A stretch of 64,000 nucleotides of DNA, taken from NCBI RefSeq assembly GCF_000571935.1, contig NZ_ATAX01000003.1:91040-155039 (forward strand), read 5' to 3'. Positions within the stretch are counted from its first letter, which is position 1. Every line of letters begins with the position of its first letter. The stretch is from Ruminococcus flavefaciens 007c. Lineage in GTDB: Bacteria > Bacillota > Clostridia > Oscillospirales > Ruminococcaceae. Made by a program: the position numbers and the translations under genes. This document shows positions 16,773 to 24,642 of the stretch, piece by piece. Below the pieces are notes generated by a model. The model was not told the DNA's origin, did not search any database, and saw only the letters and a program-made list of their open reading frames with translations.

Positions 16773-17354
16773 ATGCTGAAGGATAAGGAAATAGCTGTTT
16801 TCAACTATATAAAATCCCGTCTTAGCGACGGTCTGTCCCCTTCCGTAAGAGAAATAATGGACGCAATGGGCTTCAAGTCCACGTCCACAGCCCATCGCTA
16901 CATAGAGACTCTCGTCCGCGAGGGACTTATTGAAAAAACAGGCAACCTGAACCGCACTCTTCGTCTGCCCAACAGCGGCACCACTTCCGTGCCTGTTATG
17001 GGTACAGTTACCGCAGGCCAGCCTATCACAGCCGTTGAGGACATCACAGGCTACATCGGCTTTGAAGCCCCGGGAGTGGATCCGCAGGAGCTCTTTGCCC
17101 TGAAGATACGCGGCGAGAGCATGATAAACGCAGGTATCCTGGACGGCGACATAGTTATCGTAAAAAGGGTAAGCTATGCCGAGAACGGCGATATAGTAGT
17201 CGCCTTCATCGACCGCGAGGAAGCCACAGTAAAGACCTTCTACAAGGAGCGCGGCCATTACCGCCTCCAGCCCGAAAACGACACAATGGAACCCATTATC
17301 GTTGACGAGGTGGAAGTCCTCGGCAAGGTCATCGGTCTCAAGCGCTACTACTGA
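16773..17354 (+). CDS. lexA: LexA repressor
   Basis: 193 residues: winged-helix DNA-binding domain (1-65, with SPSVREIMDAMG) and an S24 autoprotease domain. The cleavage site is Ala81-Gly82 and the catalytic dyad is Ser116 (RGESM) and Lys154; the 38-residue spacing matches B. subtilis LexA. It represses the SOS regulon until RecA-stimulated self-cleavage. It is coupled to murC rather than to its own promoter, and no GAAC-N4-GTTC-type SOS box is visible near either gene, so autoregulation is doubtful here. Confidence 0.96.
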   Translation: MLKDKEIAVFNYIKSRLSDGLSPSVREIMDAMGFKSTSTAHRYIETLVREGLIEKTGNLNRTLRLPNSGTTSVPVMGTVTAGQPITAVEDITGYIGFEAPGVDPQELFALKIRGESMINAGILDGDIVIVKRVSYAENGDIVVAFIDREEATVKTFYKERGHYRLQPENDTMEPIIVDEVEVLGKVIGLKRYY

Positions 17355-17395
17355 GCCGCTGCCATGCGAAACATACCGTACAGAGGTACATCAAT

Positions 17396-17749
17396 ATGAA
17401 AAAATGGTATAACGAGGAATACGAATTTGTCATAGAGGTCATCGGATATCTTCGCGGAGATCATACGGAGAATTACTGCCGCAACGGAGAAGAGATCGGC
17501 GACAGATATACCTGCACCTACGGCTGCCCGGTAAATCAGGAGGGCTGCGGGATATGCTCCAAGACTATGATGATGCTTTATCCTCTGATGGAGGCAGTCA
17601 GAAGCGGCGGCGATCTTGAAAACCTCGGCGGAGACGGAAAATACAGCAAGACAATAGTCTGCCCTGATGGCTGCGTGATATTCAGACTTACAGCCGCTCC
17701 TCTCGGAAATGAGAATTTCCATAAAGGCAGCTTCTGGAAAGAGCCGTAA
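17396..17749 (+). CDS. Small Cys-rich protein, TIGR04076-like
   Basis: 117 residues with many cysteines in ordered groups (CTYGCP, GCGICSK, VCPDGCVIF). The layout resembles the TIGR04076 family: a short N-terminal strand pair, a central helix on hydrophobic residues (MMMLYPLMEAV) and a C-terminal CPDG-xFR strand. No biochemical function is established. Metal or thiol chemistry is plausible from the cysteines but is inference. It lies 41 bp after lexA on the same strand. Confidence 0.7.
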   Translation: MKKWYNEEYEFVIEVIGYLRGDHTENYCRNGEEIGDRYTCTYGCPVNQEGCGICSKTMMMLYPLMEAVRSGGDLENLGGDGKYSKTIVCPDGCVIFRLTAAPLGNENFHKGSFWKEP

Positions 17750-17792
17750 ACTGCCTTCTGAATTCCCCTAACAAGATACTGTGGAGACAGAT

Positions 17793-18701
17793 ATGAAGAA
17801 ATCAAGATACTTTTTCTGCATATTCCCCCTGCTGGCGATCATACTTCTATGCAGCTGCCATGCGCAGTACATACTGACAGTCACGGTAAATACCGCAGAT
17901 ATGTCCGATAAGCTGGTAGATATGCTCATACCCATGGATAAGGACGATCCCTGCTATGACCGTATCGTATATTCTTCAAGGTATTTCCCGGATAAAGATA
18001 CAGAAAGCATAAGGCAGACAGAGATCGCTCAGTACAGCAAAGACGGATACAGAAGTATGCTCGTTCATTACGGCCTGTCATATTACGAAATAACGCAGAA
18101 CGCTAACAGCAGCGATGTGAAATTCTATCTGAACGGCAAGCGTGAATACAGAGAGCTGTGCGATAAGTACAAGAGCTTCAAGATTGCCGTTACAGATAAA
18201 GAAGGCAGGATAATATGTGTATCCGACGAATATAAGCTGAGTCCCAAAATGAGAGTCTATGCGGAAGAGATAAACTACGACATTGATAACAATATCGTTT
18301 CCGCGGAATACACCTACAACAGGTCTGTAATTATGTGGGCCACTGAGGAGTTCTCATCACTGGCCATGCTTCCTATGGCTGTTTTTTCGCCTGTATTCTT
18401 TTTTGTATTCCTGTTTTTAAGGCTCACCCGCCGCAAGGACTTCCCCGATCCCCTTCACAGTATCATTTTTGCGATGTTCACCATCCCGGTAATACTGTAT
18501 TTGTGGACGCGGCTGGATTACGCATTCAGAACAGGCGCTCCCCTGACGGAGGTGTGGAACGATCTATGCTGCGAACATAACGGGAACCAGTTCACAGCTG
18601 TACTTTTTCTGCTGCCTATTGTTATTTTTACAGCAGTTCTCGTATGGTCGCTGATACATACCTTCCGCAGTGACGGCAGCCGCAATTCGACGGATCAGTA
18701 G
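17793..18701 (+). CDS. Putative membrane lipoprotein of unknown function
   Basis: 302 residues that I do not recognise. The N-terminus is a lipoprotein-like signal (hydrophobic stretch ending LLCSC, Cys near residue 22-24), then an extracytoplasmic domain of about 170 residues, then three membrane segments (about 190-215, 225-245 and 265-290). An in-frame GTG lies four codons upstream, but ATG 17793 has GGAG at the right spacing. The combination of lipobox and C-terminal membrane helices is uncommon; the lipobox may simply be the first membrane helix. Confidence 0.72.
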   Translation: MKKSRYFFCIFPLLAIILLCSCHAQYILTVTVNTADMSDKLVDMLIPMDKDDPCYDRIVYSSRYFPDKDTESIRQTEIAQYSKDGYRSMLVHYGLSYYEITQNANSSDVKFYLNGKREYRELCDKYKSFKIAVTDKEGRIICVSDEYKLSPKMRVYAEEINYDIDNNIVSAEYTYNRSVIMWATEEFSSLAMLPMAVFSPVFFFVFLFLRLTRRKDFPDPLHSIIFAMFTIPVILYLWTRLDYAFRTGAPLTEVWNDLCCEHNGNQFTAVLFLLPIVIFTAVLVWSLIHTFRSDGSRNSTDQ

Positions 18702-18749
18702 AAATGAACCCTCATGGGAACACTAAAATAAAATTTTTTTAAAAAGCTC

Positions 18750-18778
18750 TTCCATTTTCACAAAAAATAGTGTATAAT
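18750..18778 (+). promoter_or_regulatory. Promoter of zapA
   Basis: -35 TTCCAT (weak, 18750-18755), 17-bp spacer, -10 TATAAT (18773-18778), 40 bp before the ATG. Confidence 0.55.
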
Positions 18779-18818
18779 GTAGAGTGGTTAAAAATACGCC
18801 ACGGAAAGGACGATACAA

Positions 18819-19181
18819 ATGCTTAATGAAGTAAAGGTCATCATCTGCGGTAAGGAATACAAGATAAAGACCGCTGAAGCTCCGAATTATGTTTATGCCC
18901 TTGCAAGAGCACTTGAAACCAAGATAAATGAGATCACCGCAGCAAGCGGTTCTTCCCCCTATGCCGCTTCCATAATGGTAGCCATGGCTCTTCTGGACGA
19001 CCTCAACAAGGCTAATCAGCGCCTTGACAATATCCGCGACCAGACCAAGGAGTACGTTGATGAGGCAGGCAGGACACGCATAGAGCGCGACGCCGCACAG
19101 AAGGAGATAGAGGTTCTCAAGTCCAAGATAATCCAACTTGAGAATATGGTCAAGCTCAAGCAGCTCAGCGACAGTATTTAA
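18819..19181 (+). CDS. zapA: Cell division protein ZapA
   Basis: 120 residues: ZapA domain (about 1-65, starting VKVIICGKEYKIKT and including YAASIMVAMALLDDL) followed by a long coiled coil (about 70-118). ZapA bundles FtsZ filaments at the division ring. The tail is typical of the family. Its TAA stop overlaps the next ATG by one base, coupling it to the U32 gene, a gene order seen in many Clostridia. Confidence 0.9.
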   Translation: MLNEVKVIICGKEYKIKTAEAPNYVYALARALETKINEITAASGSSPYAASIMVAMALLDDLNKANQRLDNIRDQTKEYVDEAGRTRIERDAAQKEIEVLKSKIIQLENMVKLKQLSDSI

Positions 19182-21211
19182 TGAAACAAACGGAGATACT
19201 CGCTCCCGCAGGCAGCATGGAGACTCTCCGTGCCGCTCTCAGATCAGGTGCGCAGGCTGTATATATAGGAGGAAAGCGCTTTTCCGCAAGAAGCAGTGCG
19301 GCTAATTTCTCCGCCGGAGAGATCGCCGAGGCTGCCCGCCTCTGCCATAAATACGGTGCAAAGCTTGATCTTGCGGTAAATACCATTATTTCCGACAGTG
19401 AGGCTGCCGACTTCTGCGAATACATCAAGGCTGCCGCAGTATGCGGTGTGGACGCCTTTATCGTGCAGGACTGGGGCTGCGCAGAGCTGATACGCCGTTG
19501 CGTCCCCGACGCCGTTCTTCACGGCTCTACTCAGATGTCGGTGCATACCGCCGCAGGAGCTTCCCTTCTTCGGGAACTGGGCTACGCAAGAGTAGTCCCT
19601 GCAAGAGAACTGAGCAAAAAGACTATTTCCCGTATATGCGATACGGGTATAGAAACAGAGATATTCGTACACGGCGCACTGTGTATGTCGGTATCGGGAC
19701 AGTGCTATATGTCTGCAATTATAGGTTCGCGCTCCGCCAACCGCGGCTGCTGTGGACAGGCCTGCAGGCTCCCCTTCTCCGCTGTGGGGAATAAGGAAAA
19801 GGCCGCACTGTCGCTGAAAGACCTGTCTCTGCTTCCAAGAGCACAAGAGCTTGCCGATATGGGAGTTGACTCCTTCAAGATAGAGGGACGCATGAAGCGC
19901 CCCGAATATGTCGCTTCCGCTGTATATGAGCTGAAGGCTTCTCTTGAAGGCGAAACACCCGATATGGCCATGCTCCGCGGAGTGTTCTCCAGAGGAGGCT
20001 TCACGGACGGCTATTTCACAGATAAAAGGCAGGATATGTTCGGAGTCAGAGAAAAGGACGACGTTATCTCTGCCCATGAACTGATACCAAAGATACACGA
20101 GCTTTACCGCTTTGAGCGCAAGGCTTACACCGCCGACTTCCATGCTGTCATAAAAGCAGGACAGCCTGTTGTGATAAAGGCGGTATGCGGTGATATATCT
20201 GCATCTGCTCAGGGCGAAATCCCCGAAAAGGCGCTGAACCGCCCGACAGATACGGAATCTCTTACAAAACAGCTCTCAAAACTGGGAGATACGGTATTCA
20301 GCTTCGGACAGCTCACAGCAGATATGGACGAGGGACTTATAGTCCCCGCAGGCAAGCTCAATGAGCTTCGCAGGCAGGTCACCGAAAAGCTCACTCAGCT
20401 CATAACGGAAAGAAATACTCCCGTATATACCGTTACGAACTATGTCCCCGATGCAAATACCCGTGTTTCGGATAAATGCGCAGACAAGCTGCCTTTACGG
20501 ACATTCTGTCGCAGCAGACAACAGGCAGAAGCCGCAGCGGAGCTCTCGCAGTACATCATCATCCCCGAAGAGCTCATTGACGAGGAACTTCTCGGTGCCG
20601 TGGACAGGGAAAAGATAATCGCTTCTCCCCCACGTTTCATCACTGATGAAGACGCTCTTGAAAAAAGGCTGGCAGAGCTTAAAGGTATGGGCATAAACAG
20701 GCTTTACTGCCATACTCCCGACTGCATAGCCATGGGCAGGAAGCTCGGCATGAAGCTTCACGGAAGCTTTACGCTGAATGTGTACAACTCCTTCAGCGCG
20801 GACTACCTCCACGATCTCGGTCTTGAGGACTGCATCTTCTCTGTGGAGGCAACTGCCGAACAGCTGTCACGTATTGATACTTCGCTTCCTCTGGGAGCTG
20901 CGGTATACGGAAGACTTCCCCTTATGCTCACAAGGAACTGTCCCATAAAGAACGAAGCAGGCTGCGGGAAATGCACCAAAAAACTCACAGACCGCACCGG
21001 CAGAGAACTTCCTGTAGTATGTTCAAAAGACTACGCAGAGATACTCAATCCCGACAGACTGTTCATGCTGGACAGGCTTGGCGAGCTTGGTGTCCCTTCC
21101 TTCGGTGCAGTATACCTTTCCGATGAGGACGCAGACGCTGTAAGAGCTGCACTTTCGGGACAGAAGCCCGCAGGAAATATCACAAGGGGACTTTATTACA
21201 GAGGTATATGA
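19181..21211 (+). CDS. U32 family peptidase-like protein
   Basis: 676 residues. The N-terminal U32 domain (about 1-290) starts EILAPAGSMETL and has the family signature around residues 160-195 (FVHGALCMSVSGQCYMS, then GCCGQACR). A C-terminal extension contains a Cys-rich segment (NEAGCGKCTKK) like other long collagenase-type members. Characterised relatives (TrhP, RlhA) hydroxylate RNA rather than degrade protein, with Fe-S or prephenate dependence, so an RNA-modification role is likelier than protease activity. Translationally coupled to zapA. Confidence 0.9.
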   Translation: MKQTEILAPAGSMETLRAALRSGAQAVYIGGKRFSARSSAANFSAGEIAEAARLCHKYGAKLDLAVNTIISDSEAADFCEYIKAAAVCGVDAFIVQDWGCAELIRRCVPDAVLHGSTQMSVHTAAGASLLRELGYARVVPARELSKKTISRICDTGIETEIFVHGALCMSVSGQCYMSAIIGSRSANRGCCGQACRLPFSAVGNKEKAALSLKDLSLLPRAQELADMGVDSFKIEGRMKRPEYVASAVYELKASLEGETPDMAMLRGVFSRGGFTDGYFTDKRQDMFGVREKDDVISAHELIPKIHELYRFERKAYTADFHAVIKAGQPVVIKAVCGDISASAQGEIPEKALNRPTDTESLTKQLSKLGDTVFSFGQLTADMDEGLIVPAGKLNELRRQVTEKLTQLITERNTPVYTVTNYVPDANTRVSDKCADKLPLRTFCRSRQQAEAAAELSQYIIIPEELIDEELLGAVDREKIIASPPRFITDEDALEKRLAELKGMGINRLYCHTPDCIAMGRKLGMKLHGSFTLNVYNSFSADYLHDLGLEDCIFSVEATAEQLSRIDTSLPLGAAVYGRLPLMLTRNCPIKNEAGCGKCTKKLTDRTGRELPVVCSKDYAEILNPDRLFMLDRLGELGVPSFGAVYLSDEDADAVRAALSGQKPAGNITRGLYYRGI

Positions 21212-21212
21212 T

Positions 21213-21653
21213 ATGAAACTCACTTTCAAAAAGCTGGATCCCAGAGCTGTGATCCCCTCCCGTGCCACCTCGGGCAGCGCAGGACTTGACCTTTGTGCCT
21301 GTCTTGACGCTCCTGTAACTCTGGCTCCGGGAGAAATAAAGATGATACCTATCGGTATAACGGCTCAGCCTGATTCCGATGATATAGCGCTTCTCATCTA
21401 TCCCCGCTCGGGACTCTCCTCAAAATTCGGAGTATCCCTTGCAAACTGCGTGGGCGTAGTTGACAGCGATTACCGCGGTGCCTGGTTCGTTCCGCTGATA
21501 AACCACGGAAAGAACGACTTTACCGTAGAACACGGTATGCGCATCGCTCAGATGATCCCCACACGTATATTGATGCCAGAGATAGAAGTCAGCGACGAGC
21601 TCTCCGATACACAGAGAGGCGAAGGCGGCTTCGGCTCGTCAGGCATACGATAA
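21213..21653 (+). CDS. dut: dUTP diphosphatase
   Basis: 146-residue trimeric dUTPase that hydrolyses dUTP to dUMP, protecting DNA from uracil. All five motifs are visible, including SAGLDL, PRSGLSSKFG, GVVDSDYRG and the C-terminal GEGGFGSSG. It starts just after the U32 stop, so it belongs to the same transcript. Confidence 0.96.
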   Translation: MKLTFKKLDPRAVIPSRATSGSAGLDLCACLDAPVTLAPGEIKMIPIGITAQPDSDDIALLIYPRSGLSSKFGVSLANCVGVVDSDYRGAWFVPLINHGKNDFTVEHGMRIAQMIPTRILMPEIEVSDELSDTQRGEGGFGSSGIR

Positions 21654-21685
21654 ATTGTATTATAACAAAAGATAGGAGATTTACT

Positions 21686-21949
21686 ATGAAAAAGACACTC
21701 TATTTTCTGCTTCTTCTGATATGTGCCGTTGTAATGGGCGGGATACTCGGTCAGGTAGATTCGGGCGTTTTCAGCTGGCTCGGCTACTCTGTAAAAATGA
21801 GATTTGAACCCGGTACCTTCATAGATACCGACTTTCTCTCGCTTACCTTCGGTATATCAATGAAAATATGCGTTGCACAGGTCATCTGCATAATCATTGC
21901 AATCTACGCATATATCAAGACCGTTCCGAAGGTCTGCCCCGATAAATAA
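21686..21949 (+). CDS. Small membrane protein, DUF4321-like
   Basis: 87 residues with membrane segments at both ends (about 3-22 and 55-78). The N-terminal hydrophobic stretch with GG-x-LG and the position between nucleotide/division genes and mreB match the DUF4321 family of Clostridia. Function unknown. AGGAG precedes the ATG. Confidence 0.72.
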   Translation: MKKTLYFLLLLICAVVMGGILGQVDSGVFSWLGYSVKMRFEPGTFIDTDFLSLTFGISMKICVAQVICIIIAIYAYIKTVPKVCPDK

Positions 21950-22051
21950 GAGGGAATAGTCCTTTTCGACAGTTTTTTACCGCCTCGGAACCTTTATGTT
22001 TCTGTATTACACTAAAAATCTACGGGAAAGGAAATTTCTCGCTGAATTGCC

Positions 22052-22080
22052 TTGTACATATCTCCCGTTGGTGGTATAAT
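22052..22080 (+). promoter_or_regulatory. Promoter of the mre operon
   Basis: -35 TTGTAC (22052-22057), 17-bp spacer, -10 TATAAT (22075-22080), 45 bp before mreB. Confidence 0.75.
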
Positions 22081-22125
22081 ATAATGTGATTAATAAAGAT
22101 CAAAGCATATTTAAGGAGCTTCAAA

Positions 22126-23142
22126 ATGTTTACAAAAGATATTGGCATTGACCTGGGAACTGCTAATACCCTCGTATATATGAGGGGAAAGGGTATAATA
22201 ATAAGAGAGCCCTCGGTAGTTGCCGTGAATACCAGAACGGATAAATGCCGCTATGTCGGCAAGGAAGCCAAGGATGTCATAGGAAGGACTCCTGGCTCTA
22301 TCGTTGCCGTAAGACCTCTGAAGGACGGCGTTATCGCTGACTTCGACATTGCGACCACAATGCTTCAGGAGTTCATCAGAAAAGCCCTGAAGGGTACCTT
22401 TTTCACCAAGGCCAACGTAATAATCTGCATCCCCTCGGGCGTTACTGCCGTTGAAAGACGTGCAGTCCGCGAATCCTGCAAAAAGGCAGGCGCAAACAAC
22501 GTGCTCATCATCGAGGAGCCTATGGCTGCCGCTATCGGCGCAGGCCTTCCCACTAACGAGCCCGCCGGAAGCATGATAGTTGACATCGGCGGCGGTACCA
22601 GCGAGGTGGCCGTCATATCAATGGGCGGCATCGTTGCTTCGCGCTCGGTAAGATGTGCAGGCGACGAATTTGACGCGGCTATCATAAACTATATCAAGAA
22701 AAAGTACAACCTCCTCATCGGCGAACGTACCGCCGAGAATATCAAGCTGGACATCGGCTCTGCCTTCCCCAGCGAAAAGGAGGAATCCCAGGAGATCAAG
22801 GGAAGGAACCTTCTCAACGGTCTCCCAGAGAATATAACTGTTACCTCCGCCGAGATACGCGATGCTCTCGTCGAGCCCCTTTCAAGAGTTATCGACGCCA
22901 TCAAGTCAACTCTTGAGGAGACTCCTCCCGAGCTTTCCGCAGACATCATCGACCACGGCATCACTCTTGCAGGCGGCGGCGCTCTGCTCAGAGGCCTGGA
23001 TAAGCTCATCAACCGCGAAACGGGTATGCCCGTTTATATCGCCGAGTACCCTCTCGATTGCGTTGCCGAGGGCACAGGCAAGATACTTGAAAATATCAGC
23101 GATTATCAGGACGCTCTCACCGAAAACGTCAAGTACTATTAA
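22126..23142 (+). CDS. mreB: Rod-shape determining protein MreB
   Basis: 338-residue actin-like ATPase that organises lateral wall synthesis. Motifs: phosphate-1 [10 protein letters not shown] (about 6-15), phosphate-2 [12 protein letters not shown] and the adenosine motif [10 protein letters not shown]. Normal length. First gene of mreB-mreC-mreD-PBP2 behind its own promoter. Confidence 0.97.
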   Translation: MFTKDIGIDLGTANTLVYMRGKGIIIREPSVVAVNTRTDKCRYVGKEAKDVIGRTPGSIVAVRPLKDGVIADFDIATTMLQEFIRKALKGTFFTKANVIICIPSGVTAVERRAVRESCKKAGANNVLIIEEPMAAAIGAGLPTNEPAGSMIVDIGGGTSEVAVISMGGIVASRSVRCAGDEFDAAIINYIKKKYNLLIGERTAENIKLDIGSAFPSEKEESQEIKGRNLLNGLPENITVTSAEIRDALVEPLSRVIDAIKSTLEETPPELSADIIDHGITLAGGGALLRGLDKLINRETGMPVYIAEYPLDCVAEGTGKILENISDYQDALTENVKYY

Positions 23143-23153
23143 GGAGGAGCTCC

Positions 23154-24023
23154 ATGCGTGATTTCATAAAAAGCACCAGATTTAAAATTCTGCTTGCTTT
23201 TCTCGCCTTCCTTGTGGGAATAATGATCTATTCCGTCACAAAAGGCGGTTATTCCGTTTCGGGAGCTTCGTTTATCAACACCGTGACCAAACCCTTCCGT
23301 GCCGCTTCAAACAGGATAAGCATGAGTATGGAAGGCACCGTTGACAAGCTCTCCAACGCTGATAAATACTACGAGGAGAACGAACGCCTCAAAAAGCAGA
23401 TCGGCGAGCTCAATGCCCAGCTTACGGAATATGACGCCATGAAGGCTGAGGTTGAGGAGCTCAGAAAATTCGTTTCCATCAAGGAAGAACATGAGGATTA
23501 TATGCTCTCACAGCCCTGCGGCGTTCTGGGATATGTCACCAACGATCCCTTCAAGTCCTTTACTATCGACAAGGGCTCTGCCGACGGCATACTGGTCAAC
23601 TGCCCTGTTGTCACCGCTGAGGGACTTGTAGGCATAACCGTTGAGGTCTCGGAGCACGTTTCCACCGTAAGGACCATTCTCTCCCCCGATCTCTCCGTAG
23701 CCGCTGTTGCTTCATCTTCAAATGCGGATCAGGGTATAATCGAGGGAAGCATAACCGCTTCGGAAAACAGCAGGACAAGACTTATCCACGTTCCGAAGAA
23801 GAATAAGCTCAAGCGCGGCGATCTTATGATAACCGCAGGTTCAAGCGGTCTCTTCCCGAAGGATTACCCCATAGGTACCATCCTCGATATCGGATTTGAT
23901 TCAAACGGACTCTCCGTTTGTGCAGATATTCAGCCCTGTGTGGACGTTACTCGTCTTACCTCTGTTATCGTTATCACCGATTTCAGCGGCAAGAAGGAGG
24001 AAGAAAAAGATGAGGAGGATTAA
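23154..24023 (+). CDS. mreC: Rod-shape determining protein MreC
   Basis: 289 residues: short cytoplasmic tail, membrane helix (about 10-28), coiled coil (about 60-108) and the beta-rich periplasm-side domain (about 120-275). MreC couples MreB to PBP2/RodA. AGGAGG precedes the ATG; the 3' end overlaps mreD by 14 bp. Confidence 0.94.
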   Translation: MRDFIKSTRFKILLAFLAFLVGIMIYSVTKGGYSVSGASFINTVTKPFRAASNRISMSMEGTVDKLSNADKYYEENERLKKQIGELNAQLTEYDAMKAEVEELRKFVSIKEEHEDYMLSQPCGVLGYVTNDPFKSFTIDKGSADGILVNCPVVTAEGLVGITVEVSEHVSTVRTILSPDLSVAAVASSSNADQGIIEGSITASENSRTRLIHVPKKNKLKRGDLMITAGSSGLFPKDYPIGTILDIGFDSNGLSVCADIQPCVDVTRLTSVIVITDFSGKKEEEKDEED

Positions 24024-24591
24024 AACTACCCGTGAGCACCGCATCTTCCGCTTCAAAACGGCTCTGCGGTGGATATGCTATTATCTGCTAATCTTCATCA
24101 GCTTTATTTTCATGACCGCAGGTACTCTTTACAAGCCTGTGATCCTCGTCCCTCTGGCTCTCGGCATAGCCATTAACAACAATATCTACGGCTCGGCTGT
24201 TACGGGAGCGGTCTGCGGCTTTCTCACCGATATATGCTGCGGAAAACTCTTCGGCTATAATGCCGTGATACTTACCTTCTTCTGCATAGCTGTAAATATC
24301 GTATTTGAACTGTATCTCAGAAACAGGTTCATAAACTATATGATAATAACAGTCATAGCTTCGTTCATACAGTGCTGGCTGGACTACAAGTTCTACTACC
24401 AGATATGGGGCTATGAGGATGTTGGAAGGATCTTCAGGAAAGTCTCACTGAAGGTGTGGATATACACGGTCATATCCTCGGTATTCGTGTACCTCCTGCT
24501 GAAGCTGGTCAACAGGCTGCTCATGCCGCGTGAACACCTTACCATAGAAGAGGCTATAAACACCAATATACAAACAGAAAACAGAAGATAA
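24010..24591 (+). CDS. mreD: Rod-shape determining protein MreD
   Basis: 193-residue integral membrane protein with five to six helices after a basic N-terminus. ATG 24010 lies inside the mreC 3' end, with AGGAGG at 23995-24000. The frame is open further upstream, but that part only mirrors mreC. Low sequence conservation is usual for MreD; position is the main evidence. Confidence 0.88.
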   Translation: MRRIKTTREHRIFRFKTALRWICYYLLIFISFIFMTAGTLYKPVILVPLALGIAINNNIYGSAVTGAVCGFLTDICCGKLFGYNAVILTFFCIAVNIVFELYLRNRFINYMIITVIASFIQCWLDYKFYYQIWGYEDVGRIFRKVSLKVWIYTVISSVFVYLLLKLVNRLLMPREHLTIEEAINTNIQTENRR

Positions 24592-24598
24592 TCCCCAA

Positions 24599-24619
24599 GA
24601 CCGCACTGACCGTGCGGTC
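24599..24619 (+). other. Hairpin between mreD and PBP2 gene
   Basis: GACCGCAC (24599-24606), 5-nt loop, GTGCGGTC (24612-24619), a perfect 8-bp stem 8 bp after the mreD stop and 23 bp before the PBP2 start. No T-run follows, so it is more likely an mRNA stability or processing structure than a terminator. Confidence 0.5.
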
Positions 24620-24642
24620 ATAATCATAAAGGAGGCACACTT

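Noticed and set aside
15987..17258. Minus-strand frame of 423 codons
   Set aside because: Antisense of murC and lexA, which have clear catalytic motifs; Cys/Tyr-rich translation is typical of a mirror frame.
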